Shown: positions 20,269 to 28,709 of the stretch, in pieces
How the letters are laid out: every line of letters begins with the position of its first letter
Numbering within the stretch: position 1 is the stretch's first letter
Origin: Lucinisca nassula
Lineage: Eukaryota > Mollusca > Bivalvia > Lucinida > Lucinidae
Assembly (NCBI GenBank): GCA_963580285.1
Contig: OY757011.1
Span: 167,057,406 to 167,121,405 of the forward strand
Direction: 5' to 3'
Length of the DNA stretch: 64,000 bases
Position numbers and translations under genes: made by a program
The notes under the pieces: generated by a model
What the model was told of the DNA's origin: nothing
Database searches by the model: none
The model's input: only the letters and a program-made list of their open reading frames with translations

Positions 20269-21435
20269 ATGGCGGATGCGATGTTGCATGTTGAGCAACA
20301 AGAATTAAAAGAAGCGAAAGTGGTGGCTACCCAGAAAGAAAATAAAGGGAAGGCTAAGAAAGTTACGGCCCCACCTGTGGTAACGGTAACATCGAAGGAT
20401 GCTGACCCTACTGCCAGACAGAAAGCGGTAAACCCTGGCCCTTCCCCTACCCCTACCTCATCTGTTGTGGATTTTAATGCTGAGGCTATTGCCATTTTGA
20501 GACAAATGAACTGTAACCAAACAAAAACTAATGAAAAAGTCGAACAGTTGTCTCAGCGTGTGGACGAGATGTACAATATGTCTGAACAGTCCTATGATGA
20601 TTATTGTGATGATAATGATTATGAGAACTTTGACCCATCCATATATGAGGAACATGAAGAGGATATCTCCTCACTTTCTGTCATGTCAGGCCAACACAAG
20701 AGACAAGCAGACGAGTCTGAACCTGACGGGGTCTTTGCGTCTTATTTGAAGAAATTTAAAAAATGTGACTCTGTTGAGGAAGAAATAAACCCCCAGTTGG
20801 CAACTATCGTCAACAATGCATTTCGAGAGGGAATGCCGGATGATGTGTTCAATGAACTATCAAAAAACATTAATAGGCCAGCAAACTGTGAGACCTTAAA
20901 AGAGACGAGGGTGAACCAAGGAGTATGGAATGTCTTGAAACCCAGTACTCAGACTGAAGACTCGAAACTCAGAGGCATACAGAATGCCATTGTTAAGGCT
21001 ACCATAAATGTATCAAAAATACTGGATGCCGGTGCTAATCAGTTCACCCAGAATATGTTAGATTGGGGCACTGATGCCATAGCCATTCTTGGTCAGAGTA
21101 ATAAATGGCTCAACATTAGGAGGAAAGAACTGCACAAGAGGGACATGGATCCGAAGCTGCATTATTTATGCTCAGCATCCCTTCAGTCTACTGACCAGTT
21201 ATATGGTGACACGATTATAAAGGACATCAAAGATGCCCAGGAATTCAACAAAATAAGCAGACAAGTTGGACTGAGGGGTAGGGCCCGAGGGCGTGGCAGG
21301 TTCTTTCGAGGCCGATTTAGAGGCAACTATGGTAGACGCCGGGGGCCAGCTTATGGAACTCACACGATATCGTCACAACCTAAAACTGCTGGTTCGAGTT
21401 CAAAAAACTCCAAACCGGAGCACAAGAGAATGTAG
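20269..21435 (+). CDS. DIRS ORF1, Gag-like nucleic-acid-binding protein
   Basis: A 388-residue protein, presumed to package the element RNA. The start is supported by AACATGG (A at -3, G at +4) about 0.5 kb inside the element. The N-terminus is Lys/Ala/Thr-rich and low in complexity. A short heptad-like stretch (VEQLSQRVDEMY, about 84-95) precedes a very acidic Asp/Glu/Tyr patch (about 100-132). The C-terminal Arg/Gly-rich box (RGRARGRGRFFRGRFRG, about 337-353) is a likely RNA-binding tail. There is no CCHC knuckle, as expected for DIRS ORF1. Its 3' end overlaps the RT frame, with a slippery heptamer at 21402. The Gag role is inferred from position and composition. Confidence 0.8.
   Translation: MADAMLHVEQQELKEAKVVATQKENKGKAKKVTAPPVVTVTSKDADPTARQKAVNPGPSPTPTSSVVDFNAEAIAILRQMNCNQTKTNEKVEQLSQRVDEMYNMSEQSYDDYCDDNDYENFDPSIYEEHEEDISSLSVMSGQHKRQADESEPDGVFASYLKKFKKCDSVEEEINPQLATIVNNAFREGMPDDVFNELSKNINRPANCETLKETRVNQGVWNVLKPSTQTEDSKLRGIQNAIVKATINVSKILDAGANQFTQNMLDWGTDAIAILGQSNKWLNIRRKELHKRDMDPKLHYLCSASLQSTDQLYGDTIIKDIKDAQEFNKISRQVGLRGRARGRGRFFRGRFRGNYGRRRGPAYGTHTISSQPKTAGSSSKNSKPEHKRM
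21384..21435 (+). other. ORF1/RT frame overlap
   Basis: The RT reading frame is open from 21384 (preceded by TAA at 21381-21383), while ORF1 ends with TAG at 21433-21435. The 52-nt overlap is in the -1 relation. Confidence 0.85.
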
Positions 21436-23453
21436 AAAATTTTGAGGCAGGTAGGCTCAAAAAATTTGAGGAAAATTGGAGAAATTTAACATCTGATCCA
21501 GATGTTCTGGATGTAGCTCTTCATTGTCACATTGACTTTGAAAATGAAGTCCCACTACAAACAAAACTGCCATTCCAATCATTTAATCAAAAAGAAGAGC
21601 AAATTATACAGATGGAAATTCAAAAATTATTAGAAATGAAAGTTATTGAAGAGGTATCGTTTGTACCCGGGCAATTTATTTCTCCAATTTTCACTCGTCC
21701 CAAAAAAGATGGTGAATACCGCATGATTTTGAATTTAAAAGAATTAAATCAGTATATTAAATATTACCATTTTAAGCTAGACACTTTTGAAAGTGCATTA
21801 CACTTGATTAAACCAAACTGTTTTATGGCCTCAGTAGACCTAAGGCATGCTTATTATTCAGTGCCAATGGCCGAAAAAGAGAGAAAATTTTTACGATTCA
21901 TGTGGAAGGGGAAAATTTTTGAGTACTGCTCCTTGCCTAATGGTATTGGTTGTGCTCCGAGAAAGTTCACGAAGCTTATGAAACCAGTGTTTTCGAAATT
22001 GAGACTAATGGGTCACACAAATTCTGGCTACATTGACGATTCATTGCTGATTGGCGACACTAAGCAGGAATGTGACAATAATGTCAAAGATACTATCAGT
22101 GTTATGGAAGGTGTAGGGTTTCTGATTCATAGAAGAAAATCTGTTTTAGTACCTACACAAGATATAGGATTTTTAGGTAATAGAATTAATTCTAGAGACA
22201 TGATAGTATATTTGCCTTCAGAAAAGAAAGTACGGGTTATATCAGAGTGTCGACAGCTCAGCAAAGTCAATGTTGCCAAAATTCGTGAAGTGGCCAAAGT
22301 AATAGGATTGTGCATCTCAACATTTTCTGCTGTTGAATATGGCCCTCTACATTATAGAGAATTAGAGAGGGAAAAAATTTTAGCCTTAAAAATAAACAAA
22401 GGTAATTTTGAGGCAGATATGTATATTACACCTTCTATGAAGGCTGAATTGCAATGGTGGATTGAAAATGTAAGCAATCAATCAAGGAAAATCAGATATG
22501 GTAAGGCTGATCGTCTTATTATCAGTGATGCTAGCTTGAGTGGGTGGGGTGCCCACTGTAATAAGCAAAAAATAGGTGGTCGTTGGAAAGAAAATGAAGT
22601 AAAGCATCATATAAATTATCTGGAATTATTAGCAATTTTTTATGGGCTAAAATCTTTTTGCAAAAATTGTTCACAGCTTCATGTTCAGGTTAAGACGGAC
22701 AATACCTGTGCCAGATCTTACATTAATGCAATGGGTGGTATAAAATCACTCGAATGCAATGAAATATCAAAGGAAATATGGTATTGGTGTCAAGAAAGAA
22801 ACATTTGGATCACAGCAGAATACATTCCTGGGTCTGAAAATAAGGCTGATTTTGAGTCCAGGAATTATAAGGAAAACACAGAATGGAAATTGGATCCATC
22901 TGTAGTTTCTAAGATTTTTGACATCTGGGGTACACCAGAGATAGATATGTTTGCCAGCAGATTAAATAATCAGTTGGCAAGATTTGTATCCTGGCATCCA
23001 GATCCTGAAGCAGAAAGCATAAACGCAATTTCATGCGATTGGTCACAATATTTTTTCTATGCTTTTCCCTGTTTCAGCATAATACCACGATGCCTGGCCA
23101 AGTTACAGCACGACAGAGGGGATTGTATCCTGATCGCACCTGTGTGGACAACACAATCTTGGTTTCCCATGTTAATGGGAATGATGACGGATACCCCGAT
23201 TCTTCTCCCAAAGAGGGAGAACCTATTGTCCTTACCGGGGACACACAGAGTACATCCATTACACAAGAAACTAACACTTATGGCTTGTCGAATATCAGGC
23301 AGGCCCTCAGAGGTAGAAAAGTTTCTGAACGCGCAGCAGATATCATCATGGCCTCTTGGAGATCTGGGACTAAAAAGCAATACGCAACCCACATTAAAAA
23401 ATGGTTTCTCTATTGTAATCAAAGGCAGATTAATAAGTTTCAAGCAAATGTGA
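21384..23453 (+). CDS. DIRS ORF2, reverse transcriptase and RNase H
   Basis: Copies the element RNA into DNA. The frame is open from 21384 and probably entered by frameshift; the first ATG (21612) lies inside conserved sequence, since the upstream residues ENWRNLTSDPDVL are open and RT-like. Counting from that Met: finger region with RPKKDGEYRMILNLKELN (30-46), catalytic Asp in SVDL (D76), SLPNGIGCAPRKF (107-119) and YIDD (140-143). RNase H follows with D306 (ISDAS), E338 (LELL), D363 (KTDNT) and D413 (ADFESR), all four acidic residues present. After about residue 430 comes the DIRS-type tail (IDMFASRLNNQLARF, SWHPDPEAESINAISCDWS), a region sometimes described as methyltransferase-like; I see no clear methyltransferase motif. 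Its last 421 nt overlap ORF3. Confidence 0.93.
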   Translation, partial: NCWFEFKKLQTGAQENVENFEAGRLKKFEENWRNLTSDPDVLDVALHCHIDFENEVPLQTKLPFQSFNQKEEQIIQMEIQKLLEMKVIEEVSFVPGQFISPIFTRPKKDGEYRMILNLKELNQYIKYYHFKLDTFESALHLIKPNCFMASVDLRHAYYSVPMAEKERKFLRFMWKGKIFEYCSLPNGIGCAPRKFTKLMKPVFSKLRLMGHTNSGYIDDSLLIGDTKQECDNNVKDTISVMEGVGFLIHRRKSVLVPTQDIGFLGNRINSRDMIVYLPSEKKVRVISECRQLSKVNVAKIREVAKVIGLCISTFSAVEYGPLHYRELEREKILALKINKGNFEADMYITPSMKAELQWWIENVSNQSRKIRYGKADRLIISDASLSGWGAHCNKQKIGGRWKENEVKHHINYLELLAIFYGLKSFCKNCSQLHVQVKTDNTCARSYINAMGGIKSLECNEISKEIWYWCQERNIWITAEYIPGSENKADFESRNYKENTEWKLDPSVVSKIFDIWGTPEIDMFASRLNNQLARFVSWHPDPEAESINAISCDWSQYFFYAFPCFSIIPRCLAKLQHDRGDCILIAPVWTTQSWFPMLMGMMTDTPILLPKRENLLSLPGTHRVHPLHKKLTLMACRISGRPSEVEKFLNAQQISSWPLGDLGLKSNTQPTLKNGFSIVIKGRLISFKQM
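21402..21408 (+). promoter_or_regulatory. Candidate -1 ribosomal frameshift site A_AAA_AAC
   Basis: In the ORF1 frame the codons are TCA AAA AAC TCC, so the heptamer is correctly phased as X XXY YYZ. Slippage by -1 enters the RT frame. The same heptamer is used by several retroviral and retroelement gag-pro/pol junctions. A 7-bp stem (TTTTGAG 21440-21446 with CTCAAAA 21456-21462) lies downstream, but farther away than a usual stimulator. Confidence 0.7.
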
Positions 23454-24259
23454 GCATTGTGCTAGATTTCTTGAGTGAATTATATGATAATAATTTGGGG
23501 TACAGTGCTATTAATACTGCCCGTTCAGCATTATCAGCCATAGGGTTAATATGTGATGGATTCTCAATAGGTTCTCACCCTTTAATTGTGAGATTTATGA
23601 AGGGCGTGTACAATCTAAGGCCGGTGCAATCGCGGTATTCCCAAATATGGGATATCTCTTGTGTATTACAATATCTGAGGAAACTAGCCCCAGTTTCTAA
23701 GCTAACGTTAAAATTGTTAACCTTAAAATTAGTCATGTTATTGGCATTGACTTTGGCAAGTCGCTCACAATCCTTACATTTGCTTACTTTACATAATATG
23801 AAGAAAGGTTTTTCATCTTATACTTTACAGTATAGTGACTTGCTTAAGCAGTCAAGATTAGGTCATAATAACCCAATTGCTGAACTTCGTGCTTATCCTC
23901 CAGACAGAAGACTGTGTGTAGTTTTTGTACTTAAAGAGTACTTAAAAAGAACGGAAGTAATTCGAGGAAATAATAAATGTTTATTTATCAGTTATGTTAA
24001 ACCACATGCTCCTATTTCTAAAGATACCATAAGCAGATGGTTGAAAGAGGTAATGACACGATCTGGTGTTGACATTTCTATCTATAAACCACATAGTGTT
24101 AGATCGGCAGCAGTTTCGAAAGCAAAAAGTAACATGGTGCCGATAGAGGAAATATTAAAAACAGCTGGCTGGTCTTCTGAGAAAACTTTTGCTAAGTTTT
24201 ATGACAAAAATATTACTCGTGATATTGATGGTACTTTCAGTAGTGCCATTTTAGCATGA
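23033..24259 (+). CDS. DIRS ORF3, tyrosine recombinase
   Basis: Integrates the closed-circular DNA product by site-specific recombination in place of a DDE integrase. The frame is 408 codons from the first Met; the first 421 nt overlap the RT frame in the -1 relation, and the true start is uncertain. A SAM-like core-binding domain runs about 98-175 (SGTKKQYATHIKKWFLYC, then DFLSELYDNNLGYSAINTAR). The catalytic domain has R244 (LASRSQS), H354 and R357 (PHSVRSAA), W380 (TAGWSS) and nucleophile Y390 (FAKFYDK), so the R-H-R-W-Y set is complete. It stops at 24257-24259, just before the internal complementary region. Confidence 0.93.
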   Translation: MRLVTIFFLCFSLFQHNTTMPGQVTARQRGLYPDRTCVDNTILVSHVNGNDDGYPDSSPKEGEPIVLTGDTQSTSITQETNTYGLSNIRQALRGRKVSERAADIIMASWRSGTKKQYATHIKKWFLYCNQRQINKFQANVSIVLDFLSELYDNNLGYSAINTARSALSAIGLICDGFSIGSHPLIVRFMKGVYNLRPVQSRYSQIWDISCVLQYLRKLAPVSKLTLKLLTLKLVMLLALTLASRSQSLHLLTLHNMKKGFSSYTLQYSDLLKQSRLGHNNPIAELRAYPPDRRLCVVFVLKEYLKRTEVIRGNNKCLFISYVKPHAPISKDTISRWLKEVMTRSGVDISIYKPHSVRSAAVSKAKSNMVPIEEILKTAGWSSEKTFAKFYDKNITRDIDGTFSSAILA

Positions 24260-24367
24260 TATCATTAACTGATAGATCTATCCTTACGTATAGAAGGATG
24301 TTCATAATAATTGACAGTTAGCGGCCTGATTTTGTATGTCAACTTTACAAAAAATCCGGCTGTAAAG

Positions 24368-24492
24368 TCTCATCTGAGAACGGAAGTGGTATGACGTAAA
24401 AGAATCCCCCCAAATAAACGAGACTTACCTTGGTTAAGTTGATGTTTGGTTGGGATTCTTTGTAGTCATACATACACTGACGTGATCAGATG
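24368..24492 (+). repeat. DIRS internal complementary region
   Basis: Bases 24368-24405 complement the left outer end (19746-19783). Bases 24405-24492 complement the right outer end (24628-24715). It thus bridges both termini and can template circle closure. Confidence 0.9.
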
Positions 24493-24594
24493 CCCACCCA
24501 ATTTACAATACTAGTTACCCTCCCTAAGTGGAGAGAGTAAGGTTCACTTCAGTTATTAGATTTTTTTGCAAAGTTTAGGCTTTGAAATACTGAA

Positions 24595-24715
24595 GTCTGT
24601 ATGCTACGACAATATCAGCGCGCATCTCATCTGATCACGTCAGTGTATGTATGACTACAAAGAATCCCAACCAAACATCAACTTAACCAAGGTAAGTCTC
24701 GTTTATTTGGGGGGA
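24595..24715 (+). repeat. DIRS right inverted terminal repeat with outer extension
   Basis: Bases 24595-24633 are the complement of the left repeat. Bases 24628-24715 form the 88-bp outer part paired with the internal complementary region across a 135-nt loop. Confidence 0.9.
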
Positions 24716-24738
24716 TTTTACGAGATGAAATCAGTACT

Positions 24739-24740
<2 letters not shown>

Positions 24741-24782
<42 letters not shown>
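24741..24782. repeat. (CT)n then (GT)n microsatellite
   Basis: About 16 CT units followed by about 5 GT units, 25 bp from the DIRS right end. Confidence 0.95.
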
Positions 24783-24879
24783 TTAGAGCACGCAACGCTG
24801 AAACAGCACCGAAGAAATACACTGCAAACCCTATCGCCGAAGAAAAGAAATTGGTGACAATTTTCCAATCTCTGCCCAA

Positions 24880-25038
24880 AACACAGACCGCGGGTGCCCG
24901 CACGAACCCCCTTACCGATGCGGCTCTAACGAGCACCCCCAATCCAGCCCCAGAGCAGAAACAAGAAAAATAAGGTTTACCCTCTGTAAAAGTGGGGTTC
25001 AAGGAGGTCAAACCCATACAGGCGCGTTTTCGTGATGG
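24880..25038 (+). mobile_element. F-family remnant
   Basis: GCGGCTCTAACGAGCACCC, GAGCAGAAACAAGAAAAATA, AAAGTGGGGTTCAAGGAGG and GGCGCGTTTTCGTGATGG are the right half of F. Confidence 0.6.
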
Positions 25039-25195
25039 GTTATACAATATGATAACGAGGAGCAAAACGTTGTGCAAACATACTGTTTCATGTAACAAAC
25101 TTATTATTTCATCATTTATTATTATTATTTATTTTATTTATCCGACCACACCCGTTCCTGACTTTAAACCAATCAGATAGCTTATGTAATTTCAA

Positions 25196-25252
25196 ACAGT
25201 GCAGATCCCGATCAGACTCAGAAGCCATCTGGTCTGGATCTGCACTATGTGC
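25196..25252. repeat. H29 hairpin module
   Basis: CAGTGCAGATCCCGATCAGA faces TGGTCTGGATCTGCACT. The outer element is not resolved. Bases 25253-25707 hold nothing else I recognise, apart from AT-rich sequence and a CTAATCGTACGGC word at about 25458 that recurs in the 27700 array. Confidence 0.5.
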
Positions 25253-25707
25253 AAAGCTAGGTTTTTTTTTTATCAAGAACGGCAAGTTTTGCTCAGACTG
25301 GTCCGTATGCAGTAAACTATGTTCCATTCAAAAAATCATAGAGCATGAAACGTGTGAAAAATAAATGGGCCGTTACAAAGCATGTTCTGCACGAGCATGT
25401 GTAGTTTGGTAAATGTTCATACCAAATACCATTCATATTTTTCTTAAGCTATATTGGCTAATCGTACGGCTATAATTACCAAGGAATAGGTCAAAATATA
25501 TTTTGCGATTATTTAATGTGTATTGGGCAGTATGAAACAGAATTATATTATTTATGTATATATTATTATAAGTATTGTTAAATATTACCATCGATGGTAT
25601 ATACATGTCAACAGAAAAAATTAATAGTGTAAAAGTACTATCAATTATCAGTTTGCTTAGGATGGTAAGTTTATGCATGACAAGAGCGAGACGGACGAAG
25701 CGGCGAC

Positions 25708-25800
25708 TATATGCTCCCCCCGAAATTCTTCGGGGAGCATAAGAATATATACCCCCGTAAACCCCAGTTTTTTTTTAATATAAAATGGGATTTAGTAGGT
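25708..25800. repeat. Hairpin plus F-like tail
   Basis: ATGCTCCCCCCGAA and TTCGGGGAGCAT form a tight hairpin (about 25712-25741). It is followed by ATACCCCCGTAAACCCCAG, as in F elements. Confidence 0.5.
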
Positions 25801-25939
25801 TGTTCTTTTTTAATGGAAGGGTAACACGAGCAGGTAAGAGTCTGATCAGACTGCGCCTTAGCGGGCGAATTTGTGTGTTCGCTGGTCACACGTCTTTTCA
25901 CCCTTAAATTGTTCCAAGTGTCTCGCTACTACGATAGTC

Positions 25940-26147
25940 AAGTTTGTTTTGTTTGTTTGTTTTGGAGTTTAAAAGCCTAGTCAACACTATTTAAGGTCAT
26001 TTTTGAGCCGAACTGTTTACCTATCCACACTTTTCCTGGGCAGGCTTTCACATAAGCGTATAACAAGTACAGTGTACATTCGTTAGCCAGAAACTGACAA
26101 CTGCCATTCTTGAATCAGCGGAAGGGACAAAATGACCGTAGAAAAGA
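25940..26147 (-). mobile_element. Partial SINE-T copy
   Basis: The tail and body of SINE-T in reverse (TTTTGAGCCGAACTGTTTAC, CTTTTCCTGGGCAGGC, AGAAACTGACAACTGCC). It ends where a SINE-A begins. Confidence 0.7.
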
Positions 26148-26378
26148 TTTAACGTCCCCGTCACTGTGACACTGTATAGGTCATTTTGGAGACGTTGCTT
26201 TCAATTTTGTGGGACTTTTACCCGACATTGAGATGAAATGACAACTCAAGCCCTGTCACCCAATGGAACTAATAGGGTTTATAACCGGGTGTATGTCGGA
26301 CCGTCCATGCATATAAACCCTTCCAAAATTGGAAGCAACGTCATTGGAAGAATGACATACACAGTGATGACGGGGACG
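26148..26378. mobile_element. Two facing SINE-A pieces
   Basis: A reverse piece (AACGTCCCCGTCACTG to AATAGGGTTTATAACC, to about 26288) is followed by a forward piece (GGACCGTCCATGCATATAAA to GACGGGGACGTTAA) that is interrupted by P4 at its TTAA and resumes at 26928. Confidence 0.7.
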
Positions 26379-26927
26379 TTAACCCTTTCCCGCTCAGATA
26401 CGTGTTTCTACGTGTCTGCACCCCACCCCACATTTTAACCCTTGTCCTGCTAATCCCGGATATGCCTTATCTTTGAAACAATGTAGATCCAGATCAGATG
26501 GCTTCTGATGAAGCCATCTGATCAGGATCTACATTGTTTGCCATTCAGATTGTGAATTTGTTGCAATAATTTGCATCAAGTAATCTGATTGGTTGATAAT
26601 CGGTAGTGGGTGTGGAATATATAAATATTCAGCAGGACAAGGGTTAAGACCCAGAAGTACCTAAAATCTGCATTTCCTACTCCTGGATAGTTATGTTTGC
26701 TTTAGGATTTGTTGGCCTAAAAGGGATCTGTTTCTTCGCGCGCCTCCCCACTAAATATTATTCTGGGGGGGGGGGGGGATTGAAAGCCCCCTCCCCCCTC
26801 ACATCCCGAAAAAGTTTGGTGAAAACAGACCATCCATTATGAAACAATGGCTAGTTGAAGTTGCTGTCAGGTGCAACAGTTTGAACAAAAGCGAAATTCA
26901 CAAAATCCCTGAGTGGGAAAGGGTTAA
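26379..26927 (+). mobile_element. P4, TTAA-flanked MITE nested in a SINE-A tail
   Basis: TTAA at 26379-26382 and 26924-26927. Ends CCCTTTCCCGCTCAG and CTGAGTGGGAAAGGG match in 14 of 15 positions. The uninterrupted target is known from other SINE-A copies (GACGTTAAACCTC), which shows a true TTAA duplication. It contains a poly-G run near 26767 and a whole P1 copy. Confidence 0.85.
26435..26647 (+). mobile_element. P1 MITE, 213 bp, inside P4
   Basis: TTAA both sides. Left CCCTTGTCCTGCTAATCCC, right TATTCAGCAGGACAAGGG. The central H29 hairpin has the P1-type GATGGCTTC/GAAGCCATC inner arm. Confidence 0.9.
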
Positions 26928-27030
26928 ACCTCCAATCAAACAAAACAAAACCAGTATACTCATGTGCGGTCTGTTTCAGCTCTGAGTGAAAGCATCATGC
27001 AGCGCATATATTTCTTCAAGCTCCGATGAA
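26928..27030. mobile_element. SINE-A remainder and a second SINE-A fragment
   Basis: ACCTCCAATCAAACAAAAC is the resumed tail of the SINE broken by P4. CCAGTATACTCATGTGCGG to CTTCAAGCTCCGATGA is a separate reverse fragment. Bases 27031-27243 hold a CTGTCTGTCC-rich stretch with no clear element. Confidence 0.65.
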
Positions 27031-27243
27031 ATGTTTTGTGGGTGCCCTAAGTAATCGCCCTGTCTGTCCGTCACTCTGTCTGTCCATCTACATTTGTCAT
27101 GTTTTGTTTTCCAATCGTCCTTTCTTTGGGATACGACAAGGGTTGACGTGTCATTAAATCCAAAACAAACGGACAAATAAAAAGCCTCCTCATTTAGAGC
27201 TATGATCATACGACAGATAAAAATGTTTGCTATTTTTCTTAAT

Positions 27244-27425
27244 TCTTGTCCACAGATAGATTGTGGGTGCTCGTTAGAACCGACTCAATTAGGCGGCTCT
27301 AACGAGTACCCACAATCTATGTTTTATAGCAAAATAAGGAAAATAATAAATTCCCCCGTAAACCTTACTTTTTCTGTGTATAAAGGGGCGTTTAGAGGGG
27401 TGTTCATTACATGGACTTGTTAATC
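27244..27425 (+). mobile_element. F-family copy
   Basis: Hairpin arms ATAGATTGTGGGTGCTCG and CGAGTACCCACAATCTAT, then GCAAAATAAGGAAAATAA and TTTAGAGGGGTGTTCATT. The usual GTGTTTTCGTGAT end is replaced by the GTGTTCATT variant also seen at 28515 and 47738. Confidence 0.65.
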
Positions 27426-27446
27426 TGATGAATACGCCTTCTAGAA

Positions 27447-27580
27447 GAAGTGCGGTTCCATAGCCTTGCGTCGTGGGTCGTCTGTCGTGCGCCGTCAACA
27501 GTTTCTTTAAATGCAAACTCCTCCTATACCATTTGGTCAATTTGATACACACTTCACCGCCCGTCCATTAATATCCTTTA
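27447..27580 (+). mobile_element. Helentron-like leader fragment
   Basis: GTCGTGGGTCGTCTGTCGTGC followed by TTTCTTTAAATGCAAACTCC resembles the GTCC-rich leader and following text of HINE-2 and HINE-5. No ends. Confidence 0.4.
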
Positions 27581-27699
27581 TATTTGGGGTTTCAGCACGT
27601 TTCACATAGGGGCTAGGAATGGCAAGTCTTTCAAGCCGTACGATCAGCTGATTTTTCATACCACCAACAGTACACACGTATCACTTTCTTGGTACCTAA

Positions 27700-27842
27700 C
27701 TAGAATGGCCGTACGATTAGCCAAGATAGCCTATATTGGCTAAAAGTACGGGGCCGTACGATTAGCCAATACAGGCTAATCGTACGGGGCCGTACGATTA
27801 GCCAATGCAGGCTATTCGTACGGGGCCGTACGAATAGCCACT
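27700..27842. repeat. Tandem array of palindromic units
   Basis: About 3.5 units of roughly 41 bp occur, each a hairpin CCGTACGATTAGCC - loop - GGCTAATCGTACGG, joined by GG. The first and last units have changes (GGCTATTCGTACGG with CCGTACGAATAGCC). Confidence 0.85.
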
Positions 27843-27854
27843 GCCTTTTATATA

Positions 27855-27960
27855 AACAGAGTAGACCCCGATCAGACGCCGATAGAATGACAGGTAGAGT
27901 AGCCTATGTCATTAAAAATGGCGTTCTGTGGCGCCTGATCTGAGTCTCCATTGCTTGTCA
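27855..27960. repeat. H29 hairpin with a long loop
   Basis: AGTAGACCCCGATCAGACGCC pairs with GGCGCCTGATCTGAGTCTCC across an internal insertion. Bases 27961-28514 hold nothing clear apart from a TATAGATTTTTC duplication near 28300. Confidence 0.45.
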
Positions 27961-28514
27961 AGCCCCTCACAGCGAATATACGCTAACTGGTGATTGATTT
28001 TTACATGACCCGTGGCGTCCAGACAATATTAAATATGGAGCGCGAAGCAGTAGATTTTGACAATCGCTTAGCTCCGCCCTCTCCTGTGGGTTAACCGGTA
28101 TTGGATGGTGATGTTAAGTATTGATTACCGTTACTTTGACAAATTTGGCACTTGTAACACCAATTCTGGTGTGGCGTGTCAGTGTTTTTTGACGTATCTG
28201 CTCTTTAATGAACCGGCGGGATATGGCGTACTGCTAACTTGCCGGTTGCCCTGTTGTAAACAACTGTGTTATATCCAAACAAAAATGTGTAGATTATATA
28301 GATTTTTCTATATAGATTTTTCTATATAAACTTTTACATTTTTGGGATCCATCTTGAAATCATGTTATAACCAAAATCACTGTGTTATAATGAACAGTGT
28401 TATAAAGAGGTCCATGTGTATTTATCACATTATGATAACACACCTGTGCAACATGGGGCATTTTTCACATCTCCAAAATGGCTACTTTTCTGAAGAATAT
28501 CTGTTATATTTTTC

Positions 28515-28694
28515 TCATTCATGCTGCAAACATAGGTTGTGAGTGCTCTTTAGAACCGCCTCATTGAGGCAGTTCTAACCAGTACCCACAACCTATGTCT
28601 TGGTGCAGAAATAAGAAAAATAATGATTACCCGCATAAAACCCAGTTTCTTCTATATAAAGTGGGGTTTAGGGGGTGTTCATTTCATGGACTTG
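28515..28694 (+). mobile_element. F-family copy
   Basis: Hairpin arms CATAGGTTGTGAGTGCTC and GTACCCACAACCTATG, then GCAGAAATAAGAAAAATAA and a GGGTGTTCATTTCATGG end. Confidence 0.7.
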
Positions 28695-28709
28695 TTCACG
28701 TGTAGAGTC

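Larger units (their letters stand above)
19746..24715 (+). mobile_element. DIRS-type tyrosine-recombinase retrotransposon
   Basis: A 4970-bp element. The left terminal repeat (19746-19813) and right terminal repeat (24595-24715) are inverted; the shared part is 19775-19813 versus 24595-24633. An internal complementary region at 24368-24492 joins the complement of the left outer end (38 bp) to the complement of the right outer end (88 bp). This is the circle-forming architecture of DIRS1. Coding order is Gag-like, RT/RNase H, tyrosine recombinase. No aspartic protease or DDE integrase is present. All three frames are intact, so the copy may be active. Confidence 0.93.

Noticed and set aside
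24647..24973. 108-codon open frame containing repeated Ser-Leu
   Set aside because: It spans the DIRS right end, a CT microsatellite and an F remnant.
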